From the NCBI GenBank assembly GCA_004123355.1, contig SCHM01000002.1, positions 10,265,569 to 10,329,568 of the forward strand: a stretch of DNA of 64,000 bases, in the 5' to 3' direction. The translations under genes were made by a program, and so were the position numbers. Below are positions 47,168-57,048 of the stretch, piece after piece. Origin of the DNA: Amphirosellinia nigrospora. Lineage: Eukaryota > Ascomycota > Sordariomycetes > Xylariales > Xylariaceae. How positions within the stretch are numbered: the stretch's first letter is position 1; each line of letters opens with the position of its first letter. Under the pieces are notes generated by a model. It searched no databases, was not told the DNA's origin, and saw only the letters and a list, made by a program, of their open reading frames with translations.

Positions 47168-50100
47168 TGTCTGACGAGCTATGAGACGATGATCTAAGCT
47201 AGACGGGGAAACTAGGAAGTACCAAATTCGTGAGGCTAAGTGCGAAGAGTACGAAATAATGTTGACCAATTGAATACAAAAGTTGATATGAGCTGCAAGC
47301 GGGGTCTCTGTTAAGGAAGATGTGAGAAACAGGTTAGGGGTTAGCGGAGGGGGAAGAGTTGTAGGGATCAACGAAACTCGGAAGATAACCATGGGACCGT
47401 GGAGTAGGTCTGTTATATCTGCACGGCATCCATATCAAGTCCGTGGTTTTTTGCTATACCTACGCTGACGTCTGCCTAAGCTCGACTATTAAGTCGTACT
47501 GTGCAAACGGGGAACGACAGGCGGCTGGGTCGCCTCAACCTCGAAAGCCCATCCCACGACGCACCAAGCCGCGCTTAGGGCTTTGAAACGGCAAGTGTTA
47601 TCTCTCGTCCCCGTTTGTTCCATTTGCAATTCTCCGTTTGCAACTCGTCCAAATCATCCTTGCTGTTCAATGCATAACCAGCGCCAGCACCCGTCTACAG
47701 TCGACGGGTTCCGCAATTCCAATTCCCCATCGATGAGGCGTAGTGCGTCTCCCGAAGACCGGTGGTGGATCATGTATGGTTTTTCATGCCATGGCATCAC
47801 TACCCCGTCGCCTATTGCCGCATGATCAGTGCGAGACAAGTAGCCAAGAAGTGAATCGGCGTCTACTTTAGTAGTGTGAGTGAGAGCATTTGCTGAGGAC
47901 AAGTCGATAGAATTTACCAGTGGGTATTTCTCTCGTCTGGCTTGTACTTGATGGGAAAAGAGAGGTGGGATTTATATTGGAATTGCTGATTGTAGAACAG
48001 TATTAGGGTCGCAGTCCCCAACCCATAATCAATACGCTATTATAGAAAGCAAGGCGGGGAATGTTGAATGCCGTTGAATGCTGCTCGCATAAGAGCTGCG
48101 GCTCTTTAGATGTTTGCTCTGTCTGACTGCAATATGTATGATGCTATCTTTGGAACATGCCGCTTGCCGGCTCCGTCGAAGTGCTTTTGACAACGCATGT
48201 TGAGTAATACCCGGCTATTCCACTCTGACAACGGTGCAAACGGTGGCATTCGTGTCATAATCCCGGTGAGCGCTCTGCGCTTGGACCTTGCCAACCGTGT
48301 CATCGTGAGGAACGAGGAAAGCTTGGACCGCGAAGTGAGCCTCGTGTGACCTTTCGTGTTATTATAGCCCTATTCCTTCGATGATCGGACTAACCTAGAT
48401 GATAAGATATGGAGCATGGCGAACAATACGATTCCCATGTCCCGTGCTTGGTTACATAGATGTAAGCAACCGGCCGTAGACTTCCTGGGAAGATCTTGGT
48501 ACCGCCAACATTATGCCATAGCTCAGCACCTGTCCGTTTTTTTGTGGTGTGAAGATGGCCAATCAAGTACTTGCCGATCATTATTTGGCCGGTTACTCAG
48601 AATTGACCTGGTACCTTGCGGGCTGTAGCAGGATTATCGACATATAGTGAGGACCACGCCCTCGATGAGATGAGCATTGTCATGAAGCCACACCATCGCG
48701 AAGTCACACTACCGCGAAGCCTCGAACAAAGAGATCATCTGTATATAGCCCAGTCACGTCTACGGAGGTAGTTTTATATCTTCGCATAACAACAAGTATG
48801 GATGACCTTCCCCATATATGACAGGGTCCCTGACAAGCATTAATATTGAAACACAGTAGCTCCCTCAATCGCCGTTCACTGCCGTATTATGAACCTTTTC
48901 TGTGAGATATATCTTTCTCCAATTTCTTGTGCGGTCTTCATGAGTCTTTTTCTTCACATCCCAAACCACAAATTGATGCTTCCCGATGACGTGCCGGTGA
49001 CTAATATTGATAGCTCTATCCGTAATGCATTGTTTACATGGACGAGTAGGCCTCAATCGACTTGTCCAGCATGAGGAAAGTCAAATTGGAATTACCTCCA
49101 ACACAGCTACTTCGGTGCAACCGCTGTGGTCGAGCCAGCGAGAGGTCCAAGTCGGTGGCAGAACATTTGCATTATGCCTGCCGCTCGGCGTGTGTGATTT
49201 CTTCAGCTTGGGCAAGGATACAAAGGGGATTAGATGTAATTATCGATATGGACCTTACCAAAGGTCTGTCGCGATTGTCCATTATCTGGGATGATTCTTT
49301 TTTCGCTTCTTGGTTGGACTAGAATACAGCCATTCTAACTTTGTGCTCAGAAAATATGAACATTATTATCGATTCCGTACCACAATGCGACCGTAACTTG
49401 TTTTTCTCGAACTTTCATCTCTACACCACTACGTTTAGTCACGGGCTTGGTGAAACTCTCTATTGTGTGGGGCGAACGTGGTATAGGGGGCCTAGTCCGT
49501 ATCTCCAGTCTGAGACATATGGCTTGAATGGGCGGTTAGTCTTTTGACTCAGAGACACGTGTTGCGGTGAGATTAGTCTGAGGACAAACGTAATCCGAGC
49601 CTTCGCGTCAAGGAGTGTTCAAGGCACGCGACTTTCTTCCATGGCCAATGGACGGGACGTTCCAACAAATTACTGCCCTACAGCCGTTTGCTTCTCGACA
49701 GATCGATCTTAGCTGGTTTGCTAATGTGATACTGTTTGTTACACCTGCTTACTCTTGGTCGGCAAGGGATGACGTTGTTTGAACGAGTTTTGTCACGCAC
49801 CCTATCTTGTAGCGAATCTCAATGCATGATACTGTTCGGCCCGAAGATGATATGTTGATCTCTGTCTACTCTGACTCTGCTCTATCGAAGCTTATGAGTT
49901 TTGGTTGGAAAGTAGCAGTTCCAGCCAGGAACCCGATACAAATGCGTTTGGCTGCAAGGGGCTCGTGTGTGTGACCATGGAAAAAAAAACAAACAGAAAA
50001 AGCTGAGTGGCGATTTTCGAGGGTTTTTTTGGGGTTTTTTTTTTTTTTTGCCTTGACTTTCATGTCGCAACATTGACTTGTAAACTCGCCTCGACGCGTA

Positions 50101-50256
50101 ATATATAGTCGACCTCGACTTTCACCCTTCGTGGCGGCTTGATGCATTGCCTTCACATCTAGCCGCCGCCGCCGCCCAACTACCTACACAACTCCACGCT
50201 GAGCGACACTGGCCGACGACTTACTTATCCATCCCCTTGCCCGACTTCTCGCAAAC
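47168..50256. other. Long region without a recognisable gene
   Basis: About 3.1 kb. Open frames at 47654-47902 (minus, 82 codons), 49007-49294, 49062-49322 and 49341-49547 (plus) show no known motif. An A-tract (49980-49989) and a 15-base T-tract (50035-50049) lie upstream of the gene at 50257. The part from about 48640 to 48850 resembles DNA at 53800-53960 (see repeats). The last 150 bases look like a promoter and leader. Confidence 0.45.
48700..48850. repeat. Diverged repeat, copy A
   Basis: This stretch shares scattered matches in the same order with 53815-53960: ACAAAGAGA, CTGTATA, TCACGT, ACGGAG, GGTCCCTGACA. By eye about 60 percent of positions agree. It may be an old duplication of a gene flank; the second copy lies just downstream of the F-box gene. 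Confidence 0.4.
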
Positions 50257-50699
50257 ATGGCCGCCACCGATACCGAGTGGAAAGTGATACATTTCGAAGA
50301 TGAAGAGCCCATGACGCCCGTATGTCAACTGCCGACCGACGGCCGCGCCACGTGCCTCAAGATCCTGGCGCCGCACTCCGCCATCAAAAAGTACACAACG
50401 GAAAAGAAATCGGACGAGGGGAGGTCACCACAGTGCTCGAGAACGCGAAGTCGCACCTGATGTGTTCCATCTTCATGTTCTATAACGATCCTGAGCCGGG
50501 CACTGGCCCCCTTGATGCGGTTCAAGGCTGTGTGGGATGAGCTCCCCGCGCGGATGGATTCTATACGTTTTATGCGCTCGATCCCGTTTCGCCGCTCTGG
50601 TCGGGGTCGGTTTATTATCATAATCTGGAGTTTTACGACGCCGATGCTAAGGAGTACGATGATGATATCATATACTACAGTGATACCTTTCAACTCTAA
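50257..50699 (+). CDS. Small protein of unknown function (broken frame)
   Basis: ATG at 50257 with a Kozak-like context (AAACATGGCC) gives MAATDTEWKVIHFEDEEPMT. The next blocks, in successive frames, are EVTTVLENAKSHLMCSIFMF and GFYTFYALDPVSPLWSGSVY, ending DDIIYYSDTFQL at TAA 50697-50699. The mix of aromatic and charged residues is coding-like in all three blocks, so I join them as one product of about 148 residues with two or three single-base frame changes. There is no signal peptide, membrane segment or known motif. I do not recognise the family. A decayed gene is also possible. Confidence 0.5.
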
Positions 50700-52101
50700 A
50701 TATGTGCCGGCTGGTGGTATGAGGATAAGTTAGGGGCGTAGGTGGGGATTGAAAAGAGAAAGAAATATCCGACACGCGGATCTTGGACATGCGACGGCGT
50801 TTGGGGTGTTACTTTTCGTTTGGCACGAACCTGCCTTGGCGGAGGAATCGGCTTTGATTATCTAGGCATTGGAGGCTTTCTCATTTTGTGCGAACCGGAC
50901 GTTTCGGGGAGCTGGATACCGTCGGTGCTCTTCGTCCTGTTGAAAGATAGAAAAGATTTAGATTGGGCAGGCCCAACACACTGAGTAACAGTTTCGCTCA
51001 TACTTAATACTTGTTTATTTCAACAACCAATACTAAAACGCAGATCGCGGTAACTTGTTTGGTTAAGTTGAAACGCTCAGATTACAATACCTCAAGTAAA
51101 ACGAGCATAAGCACATGTGACGGGACGTTTAGCGTAGTGTAATGGCGCACGAACTGCTCAAAACTGGAAAGCTGATCTCGTGTCAACGGCCCCGGTATCA
51201 CATGGTAATCTTGCTATGCCATTTTGTCGAACCCTACCATAGCAACCCACTGCCCAATAAAGCATACTTTCTTCCGTGTAACATGTCGTTCTATCCCTTT
51301 ACGTGGGGTTCTCTGATGACCTCGGCTATCATGGACTTGCTACTCGCTGCACACATCGATTCTGTGTTTCGCAAGGTATATATAAGCTTTAGGCTACGTG
51401 GCCAGTTGCTAGAAAACCTGTTGTTGCTATGAACAAAAATAGGGTGTATCCGGGTAAGAAGGATGAAACGTTCAAGCTACCTACTACCATGCTCACATAA
51501 GGGTATACATTTCCGGGGTGTAGTCTCACAGATACTATTGTATACAGACATCAAAATTGGCTTGCCGACGGGAGCACATAGAACCCACTCAAGGATGTTG
51601 AATTAATTATTTTGAGCGCACCGAGAATCATCGTCTAGGAATTTGGCCGAAGTCATGCTCCCTGGTGTTCAACAAACAAACCCCTTTCCTAATCGAAGAA
51701 AGACGTAGCCTCATGGTGGATAGGATGGCGCAACGCCTTTATACGTGGCTATTGATGGTTGTACGGAAACATCTAAAACAAAACCTTCTCGCCCTTACTT
51801 GCCGCTCTAAGCAAGGGGGAACTGATTAAACGAGTCACGACCTTCACAGTAGCACGCTGATGTTTTGGCTCGGAGGGTTTCGTTGTTTTGAGATTCACAT
51901 TCGTACAGGCTACTACGTCTAGCGTCAGTAACGAGTGGTTGTTAAAATGCTGTCGGCCACACTTGCTCGATGTTGACCAGTGGTCAACTCTCAAGTCTGT
52001 TCTTCTATCACGTCTCTGGCTACGCACGTTCGTGAATCGTGCACTGCATCTACTAGTCCTCTAATAACCAACAACCCGCCAAGAAGATTCCAGTATCAAA
52101 A
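50700..52101. other. Intergenic region
   Basis: About 1.4 kb. A plus frame at 51142-51432 (96 codons) and a minus frame at 51773-52027 lack motifs. Nothing else recognised. Confidence 0.5.
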
Positions 52102-52671
52102 ATGCCTCCCCGTGCCCATTTCCACGGCCCATTCCGCCGGACCGAGCTGGAGAGGGAGGCGGACATATTTACTCACGGCATGTCCTGGGCGCTTTGTTTC
52201 TTCGAAGGCAAGGAGGACCCAAAGGTCCAGGAATTCCGGCCGCCCAGCACCGCGAACCTGTACCTCCAATCCGTCGCCATATACATCCCGTATCATATCC
52301 TGCTTCCGTTTGCGGCCCACAAGAGACTAGATATGACACTACAGCCGTATCTGCCAAACAAGGGCGCCCACTGCAGGATAAGGGTCTTCAAGTGCGACAA
52401 CTGGGGCACGCCGCTGGATTGTCCGTACACCTTTCACATAAAGTCGGACAGGAGCTACAAGGACGAGCACTTCAAGTTCGTCGGCGAACTGATGTCCCCG
52501 GCCTACACGGATAAGAAGCATATCTGCTTCCACCCGGGGACATACTTCCTCAAATGCGAGTTCTACAAGGGACCTGGTGAGGGCAATGTCCCTGACGCGA
52601 CGTATATTACCGGTCGAATTGAAGTAGCCAATACAGAAGGTATAATCTATGAGCACTCACCAGTTATATAA
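52102..52671 (+). CDS. Orphan single-exon protein of 189 residues
   Basis: One unbroken frame from ATG 52102 (context AAAAATGCC) to TAA 52669-52671. It starts MPPRAHFHGPFRRTELERE. Recognisable stretches are THGMSWALCFFEGKED, NKGAHCRIRVFKCDNWGTPL, TFHIKSDRSYKDEHFKFVGE and HICFHPGTYFLKCEFYKGPG. The pattern of alternating hydrophobic residues with many aromatic residues suggests a beta-sandwich; five Cys are spread through it. There is no signal peptide or membrane segment, so it is probably cytosolic. GC-rich third positions fit the coding genes around it. I do not recognise the family. Together with the small gene at 50257 it forms a stretch of short soluble unknowns. Confidence 0.7.
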   Translation: MPPRAHFHGPFRRTELEREADIFTHGMSWALCFFEGKEDPKVQEFRPPSTANLYLQSVAIYIPYHILLPFAAHKRLDMTLQPYLPNKGAHCRIRVFKCDNWGTPLDCPYTFHIKSDRSYKDEHFKFVGELMSPAYTDKKHICFHPGTYFLKCEFYKGPGEGNVPDATYITGRIEVANTEGIIYEHSPVI

Positions 52672-54003
52672 CAAAGCTCTCTGCTAATTTCTTAACCTCA
52701 GGCGATATCTATCTACCTTAATTGAATTTGGACGGTTCTAAAAGATGCATGAGATATGATGGAAATGAGCGCCACGTTGTATGCGGTGTATCGTGGGGGG
52801 TTGGTTCCGGGCTATTGGTAATGATGCTTATCACTCATTCATTGGCGTAGATTGCTTTACAGCAAGGTGGATATCAATACAACACATCTCTTCGTTATGC
52901 ATGTTGATCTTATCCGACGGATCATTGCACACCTAGGTGAGCGCACTCGCATTAGTCTCGGAATACGGGGTATACTTATAATACTCGGTGTTTGACCTTG
53001 GCCTCTTCTGCACGTTATTCTACGACGTCTTTAAGCCGAACGAAACACATGGGGTTTGATAAGGCCGATTCTATTGCTAACGTACGTTAAAACCCGCTTC
53101 AGAATTCCAAAAAGTTATGTCCAATATTACTTGTGTTAAGGATGTTTCATCTATGAGGACTTGTTTGTTCCTGAATCCTAAGCAGTTACCCGAGAGGCTG
53201 CAAGGGGAACTGATGATACGCCTCCAATTTCTCTTGTGACACTACGTAAACTGAGCCATATGTCATATATTCAGCTAACCAGTACAGCCTCGATGCACAT
53301 CGCCTCGAAATCTCTTGTTACCCGTGAAAAAGTTTCTCGTATCTCAAAAATCTTTTTGCAAGATGCAAGCCAAATGTTGCTAGCTTACGTCATTTCTCTT
53401 CAATTCCCAAGAATATCTCACAGTATTGTAACTGTGCGCTGAGTTCCCGTCAGCACTTTGAGGGTTAGAAATTGACAACTGATCTGCTAGAATCTAACAT
53501 CCATGGGGTGAGTCAATTTTCTGTCTCATACACAAGATCGTATGACTGTGTCGAATATTTCCATAAATCCAACATTATCACATCACCACATGACAGACAA
53601 TTTAGTGAAGATAACTCGTATGCTTAGACTCCATATGCATCAAGTCCCTACCAACTGCTAGGCATATAGGCGTCGACATAGATCGCGTGAAAAGGTCAGG
53701 TTGAAACGTGATTTGCAAGAGCACCCCGGGGCCTGCCTGGAGCTACACGGTATACTTTGACGAGCAACTTTAATTAAAAAGCCTCATGCCAGGAACAGCA
53801 ATCTAGACACACGAATCAGACCAGACAAAGAGACTCTCTGTATACAGCCATGTAATCACGTACAGCCCACGGAGATGGCTTCGCTGGTTCTCCGTGCAAC
53901 AATATATGTCCACACCCTACCCCTGCAAGGTCCCTGACACCCCATATCATGAATTTGTTGTTCTAGTTCTACTTGAATTGCATCCCGCCAATTAGTACCG
54001 CGC
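52672..54003. other. Intergenic region
   Basis: About 1.3 kb of mixed sequence without a supported gene. A frame at 53236-53442 has no motif. It ends with the diverged repeat next to the F-box gene. Confidence 0.5.
53815..53960. repeat. Diverged repeat, copy B
   Basis: Resembles 48700-48850 in the same orientation, with shared short blocks such as ACAAAGAGA, CTGTATA, TCACGT, CACGGAG and AGGTCCCTGACA. It lies within 200 bases of the F-box stop codon. Confidence 0.4.
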
Positions 54004-55289
54004 TTATTCTAGTTCTTTTTTAATGTCCTCGCGCCAATCCGTACCGCAGTTGGCCTCCCAGATACTAGCAATCTCTCTGGCAATTTCGTCGCTCGCGTCA
54101 CTCCATTTTTCTCCACGTGTTCTGATTCGTGTCTTGAAAGTGTTATAATATCAAAACAGTGCCCTGCCCACACGCCTTTAGATATGTTCGTCGGATCGAC
54201 CATGCTCACAGTTGAGGATGTTGACCAGCAAACGCGTGACATAATGACCTCGCCGAAGCCCAGGCCATCAATCATGGGACCATGAATATAGTCTGGCGAT
54301 ATCGCAATAGCCTCAGAACGGACTATCTGCTTCGTCGTCAAGTTTCGGAGAACCCATCGCTCGTCTGTAGGAAAGTAGGTGTCCTCTTTCACTTCCCATT
54401 CATGCATCAGACGATCCAACACAAGATCATGGTCTAGACGCCGTTCCTTATATTTCAGATATAGGCTTATTGCCTTCGTACGCAAATCTTCATATGGTTC
54501 CTCAGGTCTAGAAACGCCGCGGAATCCAAAGTTCGCCAGAGTCCAGGGCACGAGAACCAAGTTTTCTTCTGAATTTTCCGTCTCGTCATCTTGAACGGCG
54601 AGCATTGTCCTGCGCATACCCCAAGCCTCTTCAGCAGAGAACAGGCCAGGAGGGAAGTCGTCTGGCAGCACGTCCTCGCCTACGCAGACGATATTCTCAC
54701 CGGCCCATCGCCCGAAAGAAGATGAATAGTAGGCCTCTAGGCATCTGTGCGTTATTGGCCCGAAATGCTGATGGGTGAGACCGAGGGAGATGACGTCCAG
54801 GATATCGCCGATGTAGGAGAAAATAAGCCAGTAGATTTCGGTAGGAAGGCTTAGAAGCGTAACTCGCGCGGTCGGCTTGCTTTCTTCTCTAGGGCCTTGG
54901 GCTTCGTTTTGCTCGCTAGGTGGCGAGGGGCTGGCTTGGGATTGGTCGTCCGCGTCGTCGCTTCGGGGCAGGCACAGCATGGATTGGTACTGTTTCCGGC
55001 CAACTGGTATAGCCAGGAGGTGTACGAGTTCTCCGGCTGAGCCATCAAAAAGTACTTCCCCCGGCTTGCCGCCCCAAGACAAAGTCAATTCAACTCGGGG
55101 GCCACGAACTGGAACCGCTGCCCCATCTTGAATTTTTGAGGATTGAGTTTGGGGAGGTGGGCAGTACAGGTAGGTAGGTAGTATAGTTACATTTATAGTG
55201 CAATCAGCTGTAGTGAATGACTTATACGTACGTACCTTGACTGGTGCATGAAAAGGGATGAAAAGGAGAGGTTGGTCTATCTCGGCCAT
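54004..55289 (-). CDS. Fungal F-box protein
   Basis: F-box proteins link targets to SCF ubiquitin ligases through Skp1. ATG at 55289 gives MAEIDQPLLFIPFHAPVK, followed by a GTACGT sequence that is probably an intron donor (intron about 55235-55130). The F-box lies at about residues 145-180 of the unspliced frame: LLSLPTEIYWLIFSYIGDIL. The fungal family pattern RWAGENIVCVGEDVLPDDFP follows, and a C-terminal part of unknown fold (DERWVLRNLTTKQIVRSEAI) runs to GVWAGHCFDI. One single-base frame change near 54140 leads to EKWSDASDEIAREIASIWEA and ends with KKELE at 54004. The substrate is unknown. A palindrome-bearing tandem repeat starts 27 bases upstream of the start codon. Confidence 0.85.
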
Positions 55290-55315
55290 ATAGGTACCGG
55301 ATAGAGCGACGGGTT

Positions 55316-55431
55316 TTCCCCGTGAACCACATGGCAGAAGACAAAATAATACCGGTATTGATCAATTCAGATCTTCCCCGTGAACAATATGGCAGAAGAC
55401 GAAATAATACCGGTATTGGTCAATTTAGCTA
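55316..55431. repeat. 58-bp tandem duplication with palindromes, upstream of F-box gene
   Basis: Two direct copies with a 58-base period (55316-55373 and 55374-55431), about 90 percent alike over the first 52 bases. Each has the perfect 12-base palindrome AATACCGGTATT (55348-55359 and 55406-55417). A looser third echo of the flank is at 55491-55515, and two 14-base direct repeats of the GCTCCTGTGGCTAG type sit near 55560-55588. The spacing and position suggest a promoter element, or simple local duplication. Confidence 0.8.
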
Positions 55432-57048
55432 TGTTTCAGAGTATGACTCCTCGAGAGGGGTCGAGGCTATTCCGACCAATGATATTATGCAAATTTGCCT
55501 ATGTCTCAGACTGATATCGGCCTTCCAGGACTTCCCAGAACTCTCCAGAGCTCCATGTGGCTCCTGTGGCTAGCTCCTGTGGCTGGTCTGTATGACATCG
55601 ACGTTGTTCTTTTTGGGCAGTTCATTTATCTTATATAGTAAAATGGAAGGTATACGAACGTACTTTCAACATTATAAAGGTATGGGCTTACTCTGGAGAT
55701 GATGCATTGCCCAGGTGGTTGTGAAAAGTGTTCAAACTCGGCTAGTGGGGGGGGTTTAAACGAATATATATCGTCGTCGCACCCGCCACCACCCAGAAGG
55801 ACCAGAAGAGAGCGCCCTCGTGGTCATGGATAGGCCGTCGAGGGGATGATATTCCAGATGTTTATTGGACGGGAATCCAGACTTCTCCATTGTACCAAGG
55901 ATGAAAGGATGAAAGTGGTAAGATGCTCCATCTTGAAGCTGGCGTCGTTACGGCCCTCATAATTGGGAGGTATTTTAGTGTTTTTGCGACGGGGGCTTGT
56001 GATCGCATGTTTTTCTATTCAGCTAATACTCTATTTCTAGCTTCAACGTAACATAACCCTCGCCCTCAATCTATAGACGAATTCCAGGAGCCTCACTTCT
56101 TGTAGAAATCCGAGAGAGGGGCTTCGTTCTATACGAGACCATTCTAACTAATGCTATCATGTTCATGTCGAGAGGTGTTGGGAGGATTAAAAGCCCTTGG
56201 GACTCTTGGCTCTGTGGCTATGCTCTGTGACTTGTCCGTATGATAGTTTCACAGGGTAGTAGAGGTTTATATGGGAAGGGTGAGTGTAGCTTTTAATCTA
56301 AGGACGGTATGATGGCGTGGCGTGAAATACAACGATGCGATGGCGCTAAGGAGTATGACAAAAGGGTAGTAGTATATTCCAAACGCTTCTGCTCAAAAAC
56401 CTCCCTTGGGGCTCAATAATTCGTAGCACTATATTAAGACTTAAGTCAAGGGATGGCCTAAGATAGTGGACAATAAGGTGCGAGTCATCCTGTTAGGGAG
56501 GCTAGATGTTACCGTCAATGATGCTACTAACTAAAATGAACCTCTGATTCAAGTGCCAATAGTGTTCAAAGTACTCCTCATACTTGAATTTCTGGGTTTG
56601 GGTATCATATCTCAAGTTATTACACACTCTGTAGCCTGCTGCTGTTGTGCATTAGTCTGTACCAACATTGACTGTCTTGTACCCACCCCGGCGAATAAAT
56701 ACCTGAGACCCCTCGTTTGATCACACCTGGACAAGGACAAGAAAGATAATGTAACACAGCTTCAGGCTCTGTTGGGTGCAAAGCTGCGCCAACTGTTTTG
56801 ATGTGTTGGTGTCATTGGGCGGGAACGACAGCCTAGTGGAGGTTTCATTGGCAGTCATAATGCGACGCTGAAACATAAGTACATAACCGAGTATGCATAG
56901 TTTAGGCAGGCCGATGGCTATTTCAAACTTCAAAGCGAGCGTATAGGCTAGAAATACTATATAGAGTGCCTCATCTGGCAGCAGGCAGATCAATCTTCTC
57001 GCCTTCAAGACTACCTTCATAGGCAAACCTTTCTCTTTAGAGCTCTGC
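55432..57048. other. Intergenic region
   Basis: About 1.6 kb with short repeats in its first 160 bases (see the tandem repeat) and no supported gene after that. A minus frame of 101 codons at 56721-57026 has hydrophobic stretches but no known motif. The true first exon of the AAA gene may lie in this stretch. Confidence 0.45.

Noticed and set aside
47654-47902. 82-codon minus frame with even composition
   Set aside because: Start context and upstream exons are unclear and no motif is visible; not enough to call a gene.
51142-51432. 96-codon plus frame with a hydrophobic stretch
   Set aside because: No homologue recognised and no leader-like sequence before it.
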